A DNA stretch of 64,000 nucleotides from Excoecaria cochinchinensis (taxonomy: Eukaryota; Streptophyta; Magnoliopsida; Malpighiales; Euphorbiaceae): the NCBI GenBank assembly GCA_947683425.1, contig CANTUQ010000003.1:5084001-5148000 (forward strand), read 5' to 3'. Shown piece after piece: positions 1-12,454 of the stretch. Positions within the stretch are counted from its first letter, which is position 1. Each line of letters begins with the position of its first letter. A program made the position numbers and the translations under genes. Below the pieces are notes generated by a model that had not been told where the DNA came from, ran no database searches, and saw nothing but the letters and a program-made list of their open reading frames with translations.

Positions 1-540
1 GATACTGATAGAACACAGTATCCCAAGCATATGGAGACATGAGTCTCAAACATGTGATTTTCATATGGAGACCGAAGTCTCTCGTTATTTCCATATAGAC
101 CCAAACGGGGTCGAAACAAGGATCCAAACAGGACCCGCATATAACGTTTTATCATATAGCAGCTGTACACACACCATGACCTAAGTAAGCGCTTACTTAT
201 CCACTACTATGACTATTCAGGCTTAAAACACACGTATCATTATCATATCATGAGAATTGAATTAAATACGAACCTATAACTCATGTATACATACATATCG
301 ATCAAATTCGAAAATATAAATATCAAATACAGGAGGTAATAAAAATATATAACTCACATTGAAATAATCCATGTTCATGTAAATTATAAGCATTTAAATC
401 ATGTACATCATTATTAATCATGCATACATATCTTATAATTAAATAATTATTAAATTGTAATACAGATTTAAACCCAAACATGTGTCATGTAGTGAAAAAC
501 CCCAAATAACAGAAGTTTAAAACTTTATTTTTAAAACAGG

Positions 541-815
541 GCAGAAGGGGTAGAGAGGCCAGTCACGAGTCACACAGGCAATTGTGAATCATGACGCTAG
601 CTTCTCGCAAGCGTCACACAAAAGGGCGGTCAAGAGTCATGACACTACATCACGACTCGTGACGCCAACACTAAGGGAGGTCACGAGAAAAGATCTCGTG
701 ACGCGAGCTTCACGCAGCAGAAGGGACGGTCACGAGTCGTGACCTTCCATCACTACTCGTGACTTCCCAAGGAAGAGGGTCACGGGTCGTGACTCTCTCT
801 CGTGACTCGTGATCC
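541..815. repeat. Palindrome array of the R1 LTR
   Basis: At least five spaced inverted repeats built on cacgagtcgtg, for example ggtcacgagtcgtgacc (8-bp arms) and tcacgactcgtgacg, lie about 35-60 bp apart in otherwise AT-rich DNA. Its place in the LTR matches the arrays of the other Tekay families, but the repeat sequence is its own. Confidence 0.75.
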
Positions 816-974
816 TCCTTCTCTCCGCTAGAAGGAAGAACTGGTTCCTAGAATTTTTTAGAAAACGTGAAAACAGAAAACGTGGAAAACAGAGTACATC
901 AAGAATTCAAAACTTCATCTTGCCCAAAACCATTTTTCATGCAATAAATATGCAAACAATAATAAATAAATCAA

Positions 975-983
975 ATAATGATG

Positions 984-1050
<67 letters not shown>

Positions 1051-1053
1051 CAA

Positions 1054-1098
<45 letters not shown>

Positions 1099-1275
1099 CA
1101 TAAAATAAATAATATTAATATAACTCAGTAATGCTAATAATAGATAAATAAAATAATACTAATATTATTAATAATAGTAATTATAATAAAATTGAAAATT
1201 AAATAATAATAAATATAGTAATAATAATAATAATAATATTAATAATAATAATAATATTATTATTATTAATATTAA
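975..1275. repeat. AAT-type microsatellite
   Basis: Runs of (aat)n/(ata)n with a few interruptions; the apparent poly-Asn and poly-Ile frames across it are products of the repeat. Confidence 0.9.
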
Positions 1276-2219
1276 TAAAATAATCTAAAAATGGCCCTTA
1301 TCAGTTTTCCTCGCCGGTGCGGCCGTTAGTGACACCGCCGGGTAGATCGCGTCACCGGGAACTCGCTGCCATTGGTCATGCGATGGAACGTCGCCTGAGC
1401 TGGCCTGAAACGTCGTCGGAAGCTGCTGCGTTCATCCTCGTCGATCTCCTTGCCGGCGGAGAGTGGCGGAGGCCGGTGGGTGGCGACCTGATCGTCCGGG
1501 TCCCCTCTTCACGTCGGCGGGGCGCGTGCGGAGGTCCGCTGCCGTGCCTAACCGGCGACGGCCCCGCCTCTTTCCCCTCTCTTTTTCTTTTTCTTTTCTT
1601 CTCCTCCGGCGTCGCTTCCTGCATTTCCCATTGGCCCCTTCTTCTTTGCTTTTCCTTTCCTTTGATCACCCTCACTCTCAGGTCTTGCTCTCTCTTTTTA
1701 TTTCTTTTCCTTTCTCTTTTTATTCTTTCTTTTCTTTCTCTTAGGTTTCTATGGCTTTTTTCTTTGTTCTTGCTCCCTCTTTCCTTCTTCTTGCTCCAGC
1801 TGAAACCCCTGTTCTTGCTCACTCTTTTTCTTTCTCTTTCTTTCCTTTGCTCTTGTTTTCCCTTGTCTGCCGAGAGCCCCCTCCCTATTGTTCTTCATCT
1901 CTTTCTTTTTATTTCACCAACTAGGTTAGTTTAGGTCACCTAACCCCCAATAATTCCCTCCACTTTTTTTACTTTTTAATTTTAGTTAACTTACTTAAAT
2001 TATTACACATTTAATTAATTAAATACTCTACTAATTAAAAATTCCTATTTAATTTAATTAATCTATTATACTAACTAGTAACTTAACTAATTGATATTTA
2101 ATTTTACATACATTTTAATTACCCAATAATATTAACTAATTAATTAACTAATAATATTAACTAATTAATTAACTAATTAAGTTTTAATTTTACATACAAT
2201 TTTTTTTTCGGAGGAATTA

Positions 2220-4795
2220 TCAAGGAGCCAAAATTGCCATTCCATTTTTTTTTATGTTAAACTTGATTCGGGACTCGGTGTCTATAAATACGCAACCCAA
2301 ACCTATACCAGAAGCATCACTGTATAATACATACTCTTTGCCAGAAAGAGATTGAGTTAAGATTGGTGCCTCCACCAACATCCTCTTCAACTGATCAAAA
2401 CTTGATTGACACCTATTTGACCACTCAAACTTAACTCCCTTTCGAAGCAATCTGGTCAATGGTGAAGCTATTACTGAAAACCCTTTCACATATCTTCTAT
2501 AATAGCTAGCTAACCCCAAGAAACTGCAAACTTCAAGTACATTCCTGGGTGGCCTCCAATTTACAATCGCTTCAACTTTAGACAGATCTATATTAATCCC
2601 TCCAGAAGATATCACATGTCCCAGAAAAGATACTTGCTTAAGCCAAAACTCACACTTCCTTAACTTAGCATATAACTGATGCTTCCTCAAAACCTGAAGT
2701 ACTGCTCTCAAATGCTGCTTATGCTCTTCTTCATTCCTTGAATAAACCAAGATGTCATCAATAAACACCACAGTAAACTGATCTAAATACTATCTGAACA
2801 CTCTATGCATTAAATCCATAAATGCAGCAAGTGCGTTAGTTAACCCAAATGGCATTACTAGGAATTCGTAATGTCCATACCAAGTTCTGAATGCAGTCTT
2901 ATGTACATCTTCCTTCTTCACTGGCAACTGATAATATCTAGACCTTAAGTCTATTTTGGAAAATACACCTGCTCCTCTCAACTGATCAAACAAATCCTCA
3001 ATTCTAGGTACAGGATACCGATTCTTCACTGTTACCTTATTTAATTGTCTGTAATCTATACACATTCTTATGGTTCCATCTTTCTTCTTGACAAATAGAA
3101 CTGGTGCTCCCCAAGGAGACACACTAGGCCTTATAAAACCTCTATTTGACAGCTCTTGCAACTACATCTTTAACTCATTTAGCTCTGTAAGAGCCATTCG
3201 ATAAGGCGCCTTAGACACTAGCACTGTTTCAGGCACTATTACAAAGTACCACTGTCTTTTTCTTACAATCAACTATCGCATTATGTTTACTTAACCAATC
3301 CATACACAATATTAAATCAAACTCATCAAAGTGTAATTCTATAAAATCAGCCGGATACACACAACCCCGCATTACTAAAGGACAATTCCTATGCACCTTG
3401 TTTATAAACACATTACTCCCCAATGGACTCGATACACATATATCATATTTCAAATATTCAGCATTACGGATTTTATCATATATTTTCATAGTGCACGCAT
3501 ATGAATGAGTTGATCCAGGGTCAATTAATGCAAACATCTCTACATCATAAAGTAGAAAGGTACTTGCTATAACCTCAGGTGCATCTTGATCCTTTCGAGC
3601 TTTCATCGCATAAGCCCGAGTTGGTGCCACAGTAGGACTGTTCACTATTTCAGATTCAGCTCAACCTCTGGACTGGCCACCTCTGCCACGTCTACTTCCT
3701 CTTCCTCTATTAGCCGGTGGCAAAATAGAACCACCATTGCTCTGCTCTTGTTGATTCCCAGCTGCCTCATATGATTTTGGACAATTTGCTAGGAAATGCT
3801 CAGTGCTTCTGCATCTAAAGCATGCACCCGATATTCTCCAACATTCTCCCCTATGCCTTTTTCCAAAATGGGGACATTCGTGCACTTCACTTCTGGTACT
3901 AGATGTACCTCTACTAGTCCCAGAGCCATGAGAAGTCCCCTACTTCTTACCTTTGACCGTCGAACTAAATACAGATTTAGCTGGTGGTGCCATCTGAGAA
4001 TCCCTTGGTCTCTTACCTGAATGAGAGCCACCACGGTTAGAATTTCTCTTCTGCATTCTTTCTTTTTGTATCCCCAATGACCTCTCAGCTCGCATTGCAG
4101 CTTGAACTATTCGATAATAACTCACATTCTGCTCCGTGGTCATTGAGATCAACAATGCCTTAATTTGCTCAATCAATCCATCTTCAAATTGCTGGCATCT
4201 AAACTCCTCAGTTATAACACAAGGTGGTGCATATTTACTCAAGTGACAGAATTCCTTCTCATATTTTGCCACTGACATTGCTCTTTATTTTAGATTCAGA
4301 AACTGCTTCCAATTTGCCTCCCTATATGCCTTGGTTACATACTTACTCCGGAATTCCTTTTTGAAAAATTTCCAAGTGATCGGATTTGGAAACATTAGAT
4401 CCTACAGGACTAGTTTCCACCAATCATAAGCGGCGCCCTGAAGCAGCGATACAACACATTCTACTCCCTGATCCGGAGGGCACCTAATTTCTCCAAAAAC
4501 CCTTTTGTACTTTCTCAACCCAGTATTCAGCTTGCTCTAATTCATCTAATCTTGTACCATGGAACTCCTCTACTCCATGTTTCCTCAAGGATTCCAGTTG
4601 AGCCTTTGGGGTCATCATTCAATCGAGCACCCTCACCATGTCCTGAGATATCTTTATTAAGGCCTCCATCGGAACCATTGGAACCTCATTGCCCAAATTG
4701 GCTGGCCTAAACTATCCAGACCCAGACACATTCGCTTTTCGGGGATTAACGATTTCTGTCGTCTCCTCTCTTAAATTATGAGAAGGATCCAACAT
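2220..4795 (-). pseudogene. Tk1: decayed Tekay gag-pol, 3' part deleted
   Basis: Read on the minus strand, the likely Gag start is the ATG at 4793-4795. Gag continues down to about 3930, a zinc knuckle (CFRCRSTEHFLANC, second Cys present) sits near 3780-3830, protease with LIDPGSTHS lies near 3500-3530, and RT with VFIDDILVYS near 2750-2775. RNase H begins (YSDASGIGLGCV) and is then lost. Frames are broken by stops and shifts, for example between 2771 and 2790 and between 3161 and 3645. Everything downstream (the rest of RNase H, integrase, chromodomain, PPT and 3' LTR) is missing. The protein resembles Tk3 most closely among the elements here (shared MKAR-DQDAPE, KYDICVSSPLG), and its LTR array agrees. 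An old, dead copy. Confidence 0.88.
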
Positions 4796-4884
4796 CACTA
4801 CATAATAAACAAGGACATCCATATTAGGTCAACATAACTATAAACACTCTAAGCTACCCCGTTTCCCAGAAAAGACTAAACCTA

Positions 4885-4897
4885 GGCTCTGATACCA
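4885..4897 (-). other. Tk1 primer binding site (initiator tRNA-Met)
   Basis: The minus strand reads tggtatcagagcc, the complement of the 3' end of plant initiator tRNA-Met. It lies 5 bases from the LTR start at 4903. Confidence 0.85.
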
Positions 4898-5288
4898 CTA
4901 CTTGTAACACCCACTCTCAACCACTGGAACAGCTCAACTGAAGCAGTCGAGAATGATCGCCACACAACAAATGCATATATATAACACTATCATATACGCA
5001 TGCTAAAACCTATACAAATAAATTTCATCCCTTACGCATTCACATGCAGTTGATATCTCATGCACAATTTGCACATTCACCTATTTATTTACACTATACA
5101 CATATACTGTAGGTCTACATTATGATACTTAATTATTACATCCGTACTTACTGCTTAATATAAAAGGATTAAACATTATTTATACAAAACTCATTGCCCA
5201 AGACCCAAACACCTACACTATAAGCTCCTAGTGTTGACTATTGGAAATACGAAACTCGTTATTCACGATCACCTCGCATTCAAACCTA

Positions 5289-5808
5289 CACGGATTAGCA
5301 AATCCGTGCGAAGCAATAAAAGCTTAGTGGGGAAACAACATATATATAGCATATAATGTAATAATTACACAATTACAAGATACAACATATTACAAACATA
5401 ATAATAGTTAATTAAGTTTATCAAAATTCATGTATCATATAGATGCATGTGTTGTAGTCATATAATTAATTAGTTCAAATCATCTAAAGTAATCTTCATT
5501 GTAATGGTGTACTCATTCACATTGAATCCATAATTATTTATTCATGTAACACATTAATCACTCAATACTTTTATTAGTTCAGTCTTGCCTGCAATTCAAA
5601 GATGTGGATAATGGGTATCGCATTGGTACCCTGAGGTACAGTAAATACAGTGTATCCGTGGATACTCACATTCACATTAGTACCCTAAGGTACAGTACAA
5701 TTCAATATATTCAATGTTCACACTAAAGAATCCAGTAAGGATTGAAATCGGATTGTGATTTTAGAGGAATCAGACGCATTGGGCTGCAACACTTAGACCT
5801 TATAGGCA
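5289..5808 (-). other. Tk1 LTR hairpin series
   Basis: Perfect hairpin cacggatt-agca-aatccgtg at 5289-5308, a weakened aagc/gctt partner beside it, then gtaccctgaggtac (5626-5639), gtatccgtggatac (5652-5665), gtaccctaaggtac (5680-5693) and aggcatgcct near 5800. Same order as in the other Tekay LTRs, read in the opposite direction because the element is on the minus strand. Confidence 0.7.
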
Positions 5809-6183
5809 TGCCTATCTATCCACTACTTGACTCGCATGCTATAATTATTTAATTCGATTATCAACTTATTTGATCACATGATTCAACAGTTATGATAAGT
5901 TATTAGAGTAGATATTAATAATGTTCCTCCATTACACACATTTGTAAAGCAATGACAAATTCAAATTCTTGGCCACCATCAAGCCATTCTATTAACTCAT
6001 CAGATATCTCATGGAATAACATGGCATAGATTATAATATAACAACTATATAACTCATTAATCACATATGATCATCCCATTTGATATCAACAATAAACACT
6101 AATTAAGTGTTATTATACTTAATTAATCATTGCTTTACTATTTGGACATCAATCATGAATGACTAAGAATTCTTCGCAAAAAC

Positions 6184-6570
6184 AGGGTACCTCATGGTCA
6201 CAACCATTTTGGTTGCTACCATGACATACCAAAGGTTTCAAACTAGAATATAATCTAGGGTATCTCACGGTCACAACCATTTTGGTTTTCACCGTGGCAT
6301 ACACCAATTACCCAAAAAGAATGCAACTCTAGAGTATATCACGGTCATAACCATTTTAGTTGTCACCGTAACATACTCCCTTAGTGCAAGGCAGAATGTA
6401 AATCAATATACCTCACAGTCACAACCATTTTGGTTGTCACCGTGACATGCCAAGTTAACTTCGGGCAGAATAGAATCCGTGGTACCTCAGGGTCATAACC
6501 ATTTGGTTGTCACCATGACATACCAACCACAACTAGGCAGAATGCAAACCTTGCATACCTTACGGTGGCA
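6184..6570. repeat. Palindrome array of the Tk1 LTR
   Basis: About five units of the form tcacggtcacaacca-ttt-tggttgtcaccgtga, some mutated, spaced 70-78 bp. The spacers contain ggcagaatg-type sequence, also found in the Tk3 spacers. The inner arms (aacca/tggtt) differ from those of Tk3 (aatg/catt), but pairing is kept. Confidence 0.85.
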
Positions 6571-6590
6571 ATTAGTCTTTTTCAGCCATG

Positions 6591-6944
6591 ACTGTCAGCA
6601 TGCTCAGTCCAAGTAAGTAATTTCCCTTATTCTTCTTTCTTTATTTTCATTTATTTTAGCTATTTTTTAATTTTATTTATTTATTTTCCTTTCCATTTTC
6701 TGCAAGTTTGTTTCTTTTTAGGTTTTTCTAATACTGTTAGTTTAGTTTTCTTTCTTTAGATGAAATTGCTTGTTTGGATATGATTACTTTAGATTTTAGG
6801 TTCTTATTTTAGAAAGATTACAGATTATTCTGTGAATCTTACATGTCTTTATTGAGCATCTATTTTAAATTTACTTAAATGCAACTTAGCTTCCACAACA
6901 AAATGCCTCAACCAAGTTCTAATCATTTTCTACTCTTTGCCATG
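6591..6944 (+). other. T-rich leader or intron-like DNA before relic8
   Basis: Contains aagtaagtaattt near 6611, which looks like a plant 5' splice site, followed by T-rich intron-like sequence. With 9331-9667, after removal of the solo LTR, it could be a leader intron of relic8 ending at the acceptor ttatgcag (9661-9668). This is inference from composition and splice-like ends only. Confidence 0.3.
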
Positions 6945-8201
6945 TGTGACGCCCCAAATTGCGGCTCCCTTTTTTGAAAGGCCCACTTTTAAGGCTCGAG
7001 GGATTGGTTCGCGTCATTTGATCTTGGGCAATATGAGACATTTTAGAATCCCCACCTAATAGAATATTGGGGAAGTTCACCTAGTCTTATGAGAAATTGG
7101 AAAAGGTTGTCTAACCTCTATGGTCTAAACCAGAGAGTAGCTCGAAACTCCACTCTTATTTACGCCTTGATTAATTATAAACGAGTTTTTAGATTTAGAA
7201 AATTTCATCTCTCATCTCACGCGATTAATATAATTCATTTAAAGGCGCAATTCAAGCATCAAGAAAATGGTAAATGAAAGCTATAAAGAAAAGCGATAAA
7301 TAAAGCAGTAAACACACAAAATCACGCCTTTTACGAAGGAGAAATTGGGAGAAATATAATCCCTCAAATGAAAAGAAAAGCTAAACAAAATTAAAATGGA
7401 AATTGGGACAGAATACAATCCCCAACTGAAAGAAAGCTAAATAAAATTGCACTAAAAATAATTAACTAAAAGGGCTCGCATGATATATAAAATTAAATAG
7501 TCAAACAAAATCAATCAAAAGGGATTACACGCATGAATCGGGATATTTATTTGGTTTGAGGAACATTGGTTCCTTCATGATTAGGGTGTATTGCTTAAAG
7601 AGGGATCGAAGAGTTATTTCGGTTAATGGCTTGAAAACCGGGATAAGTGATCCCATTTTTAGAAAGTTTAACTCTTCATTTTAATTCATGACATTTTGCA
7701 TTCCCTGGCTAAAATCGAGAACATTGGTCCCAATTTATTAATAAAAATCCCATTTTAGTTATGAAAATATTTTCGTGATTTTTTATCCTACATGCGTACA
7801 AAATAAAACTATCTTATTTACAACAACTACAACACGAACACACAAGTAAAGGGACCCAATTGGCATAGTCTCCTACACAACATGACCCTTCCATTCGGTC
7901 ACGATGACGCTCAACAAGCAAACATCACATTTTACCCATATAACAAAATAACAATAGAAAAATTAGTAATAATTCTGAAATCAACCAAATAAGCATGAAA
8001 ATAAGGGAAACATAAAATAATATTAGCGCACAATTAGAAAGTAAAATAGATTAAATTAAGCACAGCAATTTAATACGCAAACAACTCACATACAAAAGGG
8101 ATTAGAAATTAGACATGCAAAAGTATAATAATAATGACAATAATAATGAAATAATAATAATAATAATAGTAATAATAGCAATAATAATAATAGTAATAAT
8201 A

Positions 8202-8232
<31 letters not shown>

Positions 8233-8274
8233 CAACAACAATGGTAGCACTAATGATAATACATAATAATAATA

Positions 8275-8323
<49 letters not shown>

Positions 8324-9330
8324 TGATGATGATGATGATGATGATGATAAGAATGTTAATAATAACAATAAGAACAACAGTAAATGATAATGAGAAATAA
8401 AATAAAATAAGTAAATAAGGTGCGTGAGGAACAAATAAACATGCAACAAAAATAATATTCAAACATAAAAAAATGATTACCACGAAAATCATACCAAAAA
8501 AAGAGAAAATTAATAATTCCAATTTTTCATACCCAAATCATACATGTTTACCCATTTTCATAACAAAAACTAGATAAAAATTAAAAAATTTAAATCTAAA
8601 AAACACATGATTATAAATGCAACAAAAAATAAAATAATATAAGATAAAAAATAATAGATCCAAAAATATTTACTATCAGATTTGATGATTTGGAAGCAAC
8701 ATGTCTCAATCTATTTTTTTCTTTTCAAAATTTAAAAACAAATTTCAAAAAAATTCAAAAAAGTTTGAGTTTTAATCTCAAAAAATTTTAAGAACTTAAG
8801 AACTTAAAAATTGATTTTTTTAATGTTTGATGAGGAAACTCAAGCTAAGGAAATTAATTTTCCTTACTCAAGTTAATACAATCTCACCAAGTATTTTCTA
8901 AGTCTAAGAAAAATCAAGAAAGATGAAGAAAATAAAATTTTCCCCTAAAAAATGGGGTTTGTCTCTCAAGAAAACCCTCTCCAAATTCTCTCCCAAAAAA
9001 ATCCCCCTTTCTCTCTCCAAAATGTTCTATTTATACCCATTCTCTAGAAAACCTAATTAAAATGGAAGAAAAACTTAAAAAAAAAAATCAAAATGTTCTA
9101 TTTGAATATATATATTTTTTTTATATCAAAACTATAACTTTTGAATCCCTCCTTTTTTTCATTTTTGATTTTGATTTTTATTTTTAAAATATACGGATTT
9201 TTTATTTATTTACTAAAAGACAATTTTGACAAGGAGACTATCGATCCTCACTTTCTTGTCGATGAATTGGTCTTTATTTTCATCATTGGACAATCCTTAT
9301 CTTGGACCGCCTTGGGACCCGATGTCTACA
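6945..9330 (-). mobile_element. sL9: solo Tat-like LTR with 5-bp TSD
   Basis: Begins tgtgacgccccaaattg and ends gacccgatgtctaca. On the minus strand it opens tgtagacatcgggtccc, close to the Tat1 LTR opening tgtagacatcgggtctc. The target duplication ccatg is at 6940-6944 and 9331-9335. No internal region remains, so it is a solo LTR left by LTR-LTR recombination. It is 2386 bp long, contains ATA/ATG microsatellites, and I see no gene in it. Confidence 0.88.
8128..8376. repeat. ATA/AAT and GAT microsatellites
   Basis: Long interrupted (aat)n run followed by (gat)n at about 8322-8350. Apparent Asn-, Ile- and Leu-rich frames are repeat artefacts. Confidence 0.9.
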
Positions 9331-9335
9331 CCATG

Positions 9336-9667
9336 CATGTTTAGCTTGTGATTTTAATTGTTATACATTTATGTTTTGAAAATTCTAGGTATTATGTATA
9401 CATTTTTTTGGATTAATTGGGCATTGCAAGGTTCGTTTGAGTGAATTTAGTGGGCATCCAGTTCTGAAGTGTACTCCCTCAAACTTATGGGTTGTCATGT
9501 TAGATTTTTAAATTTATTGCTATATTAACATCACTACATCATCGAAAGAATTTGTTGGAATTTTCATATTATGAGAGTTTATACTTCACAGTTTTTACAT
9601 TTAGCATTGTTTGTGAGCCTTGATCTTGGTTGAGTTTAATTTTCATTATTTTTTCAATTCTTATGCA
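9336..9667 (+). other. Non-coding stretch ending in a splice-acceptor-like site
   Basis: AT-rich, no credible gene. It ends ttttcaattcttatgcag, a pyrimidine-rich tract and AG directly before the relic8 coding start. Confidence 0.35.
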
Positions 9668-9824
9668 GTGGCTCCAAAGTGTTCTAGATAGGATCAAGCA
9701 GGTTCTTCCAAGGGATCTGAATCACCTCAGAAAGAGAGAGATCCAAATGTGCCTACCTAGGTTTCTCAGATTTTTAGTCATAATTATAAATGATTCTCTA
9801 AAGCATTATATTTGCCTTCCACAA
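9668..9824 (+). pseudogene. relic8, 5' part: N-terminus of an Athila/Tat-type accessory ORF
   Basis: One frame reads VAPKCSR*DQAGSSKGSESP and onward, with three in-frame stops before Tk4 interrupts it. The first codon is gtg where an atg would fit (one substitution). The Ser/Gly/Lys-rich start followed by YLPSTT, continuing at 39460 as RRLEILEEVEALI, is the layout of plant Athila/Tat accessory ORFs and of the Tat1 ORF at 58933. The link between the two halves is inference from frame and position across 30 kb. Confidence 0.45.
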
Positions 9825-10365
9825 CCATGTGTATTCGTGCATGTGTGAGAGTTTTGGCATGTGCTAAGGGAATTTTGGGTAATATGCATGTTTTGTGTGC
9901 TTTATTATAGTGTGGGTGCATGTATTGTATTAGGATGTGAGTATTTGGGTCTTGTTAGTGTGTACATGCTCATGAGGGAGTAGTGTGTGAATTAGTGAGG
10001 GTTAGTCATGTGTGTGGTGTCTTGCATGAGTGTAGGGTATGAGTGATCAAGATCCACCAATCCTAGGGTGACATGTGGCTAGGGTTTTAGGGAGGAGGTA
10101 TAAATAGAAGGAGAGAGAAAAAGGGGACAGCCATTTACTGCCTCTTTCCCATTTCCCTCCTCTTCTTTTTGTTTCTTCTTCCTCTTTTCTTCCTCAAGTG
10201 TGCCCTAAGCTTGGATCTAAGTGGTTTTGGTGGAAATTGATCATCTCCTAAGCTTTATTAGTAAGTCTTTAGTGGGCTTCCTCTTCTTCTTCATCTTCTC
10301 TTTTGATTTGATTGCATGTGTTATTAACTTAGGATTTTTGTGTTTGTATGATTCTTGGGTTTTCT
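9825..10365 (+). mobile_element. Tk4 5' LTR, first part
   Basis: Aligns with 29371-29440 plus the DNA from 37040. It carries a TATA box and a CT-rich leader, and is interrupted at 10365 by solo LTR Tk2. Confidence 0.85.
10099..10106 (+). promoter_or_regulatory. Tk4 5' LTR TATA box
   Basis: ggaggtataaatagaagg. The same box is at 37241-37248 in the 3' LTR. If used, transcription starts about 300 bp into the LTR, so the palindrome array and hairpin series lie in transcribed leader. Confidence 0.7.
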
Positions 10366-11305
10366 TGTAACACCCTCCAACGCCCATGTTTGGAAGGACG
10401 CTAGGGAACGCTACAAACATACACATAAGCACATATACCAGCTTATTAACATATGCCTATACTCACATAACACCAAATAATAAAGATAATTAATCGAAAT
10501 ATAGCAAATCCTTATACAATCATCATATCAATATCGTTTTACAAAAAGGCTTGTAAGCATATACATATACCAAAAATATAACTGCTCCATTATAAAAGTT
10601 ACATTTTGCTATGAAGAAGCCATGAACAAAATAACAGCGGAAGACACAAAAATAAACTCCATCCAAAAAGACTTCTAGTGGCCGACCTGCAGATGTCTAA
10701 CTCGAAACCGAACTCGCCACCTGCACGGGGAAAAGAACCCGTGCTAAGCGATAACGCTTAGTGGGGAGGAACCAAAATAAACGGAAATACGCATATACAA
10801 TATTTACAACAACAACATATAAACTCATCGCAACCTTAAACGTGGAATTAAGTTTTGATTCAAAAAAATCAAAGACATCAAAATTTCATATAAGCATATT
10901 TTCATATTTTCTACATGACATGCATAAACATACATTACAAGCAATTAACTACTCAATTCATACTTAGCTTCAAGTATTGTAATAAGGCTTATCATTCTTA
11001 CATACGTAGCTCGTATAACAAAATATTCCTATAAATTAAGAATGTAACACATCATAACATATGCATCTTAATACTTAGGATTAATATACTTCTCACCATT
11101 CTAAGTACACAGATACAAGGTGCATAACATAAAGTTATTCATGAATTCTTGCACATTTTACACATTTAATCCTGTCAATATACATCTCATCATATGGAGA
11201 CATGAGTCTCAAAGCATGTGGTTTTCATATGGAGACCGAAGTCTCAAATTATTTTCATATGGACCCAAATGGGACCCGCATACTTATCCAAACGGGACCC
11301 GCATA

Positions 11306-11310
11306 TAACG
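11306..11310. repeat. Tk3 target-site duplication, left
   Basis: taacg, repeated at 20934-20938 on the other side of Tk3. Confidence 0.95.
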
Positions 11311-11679
11311 TGTGACGCCCGTTCCCTAACGACAGACTAGCTCAGCTAATCTTAGTTAGAGAAGGTCGCACACACACACAGGACACATGCGGAAACTGAA
11401 TAATAAAATTTCATCACACACTACCTTAATTCATGCATCACATGCCAACTACTATTATTCACACGCCTTAGCTATTCATATGACACACATACATGTGGGA
11501 GGTTACATCCATGATTACTACATTATTACATGCCTTTACATATTCAAAATACATATTAACCATATAAAACTTATACAAAAGTTCCAAATAACAACCCCCA
11601 ACCCTACACTATACACTTCCTATTGTTGACCGTACCAAAATGCGGGGGACGTCCTTCAGTCACCTCTCATCCGTACCTG

Positions 11680-12152
11680 CACGGATTAGAGTAAATCCAT
11701 GCTAAGCGATAACGCTTAGTGGGGAACTCATATATATAGCAATTAATTAGCACACATCAGAAACATCATACATTACATGCTAGAACATTCATTATTAAAG
11801 CACGTACCATTTCAAGCATAGTTTTATCCATTACTATATTCAATCATAAAGCATCAATCACTTACTTACATATCCATACCACATACTTTCTTGTATCACA
11901 GTTACTTCCATTTTTTTTTATTTAATTAACCAGTTAGCCTGCAATTCAATGACGCGGATAACGGGTAACGCATCGGTACCTCCTAGGTACCCAGAATCTC
12001 ATCGAGATCACTTTTACACATTAGTACCTTCTGGTACTTTTCATCATTCCACAATTAACTGAATCCAGCAAGGATAATCGCATTCTGATTCCCATGGAAT
12101 CAGACACATTTAACGCATGGGGCTGCAGCACTGAACCCTATAGGCATGCCTA
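11680..12152 (-). other. Tk3 LTR hairpin series
   Basis: On the plus strand: gcacggatt/aatccatgc (11680-11703), ctaagcgataacgcttag (11702-11719), ggtacctcctaggtacc (11975-11991), atctc/gagat (about 11996-12008), agtaccttctggtact (near 12023), ctgattcccatggaatcag (12085-12103), ggctgcagc, taggcatgccta (12141-12152). The second copy is in the other LTR, about 18851-19324. Confidence 0.85.
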
Positions 12153-12454
12153 ACTATCCACTACTTGACTCGCAGGCTTAAGTTATTGACAAATTATTCA
12201 ATTCACTTTTCACTTTACACATTTGCATTAGCACATAGCTAACATTTCACTTGCATATTCAGTATGCTTTCAAATTCAATCTTCTCATATAATATTTACA
12301 TAACTGATCATATTCAGAAATCACCATGTTTGTATGCATTTGTAGATCACTTAACACACATACAATACTTACTCATGTTGTCCTTTATTTCAGCTCAAAG
12401 CCTTGCCATTTGAATGGCCAAACACATTAGGATCATATTGCCAAAACAGGGTGG

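Larger units (their letters stand above)
1..2204 (-). mobile_element. R1: partial LTR of a Tekay-like element related to Tk2
   Basis: Seen: the left part matches the Tk2 LTR in order, with a gagaccgaagtctc hairpin at 68-81, a perfect palindrome taagtaagcgcttactta at 182-199 followed by tatccactac, and a shared block near 890-950 (agagtacatc, catcttgcccaaa). These modules run in the orientation of a minus-strand element. A GC-rich then CT-rich stretch (1300-1935) and a very AT-rich tail follow, with a duplicated taactaattaatt block near 2130-2180. The left edge is cut by the window and no LTR terminus is visible on the right, where the DNA changes abruptly into Tk1 pol near 2205. Its modules differ from the LTR at 4903, so I do not think it is the second LTR of Tk1. 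Low-complexity reading frames here are not genes. Confidence 0.6.
4903..6590 (-). mobile_element. Tk1 5' LTR, truncated
   Basis: Starts with tgtaacaccca next to the PBS. It contains the shared hairpin series and a palindrome array related to that of Tk3. No outer terminus (expected gtgtgaca) is visible; after about 6590 the sequence turns into T-rich leader-like DNA assigned to relic8. Confidence 0.7.

Noticed and set aside
809..1108. Asn- and Ile-rich reading frame
   Set aside because: Translation of an AAT microsatellite at the end of a palindrome array.
1317..1934. 205-residue frame in GC-rich then CT-rich DNA, with a Lys/Arg-rich shadow on the other strand
   Set aside because: Low complexity, inside an LTR fragment, both strands open only because of CT bias.
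1..2204. R1 as the second LTR of Tk1
   Set aside because: Its hairpins and array match Tk2, not the LTR beginning at 4903.
8102..8522. Overlapping Leu/Ile/Asn-rich frames on both strands
   Set aside because: Microsatellite in solo LTR sL9; no domain, no start context.
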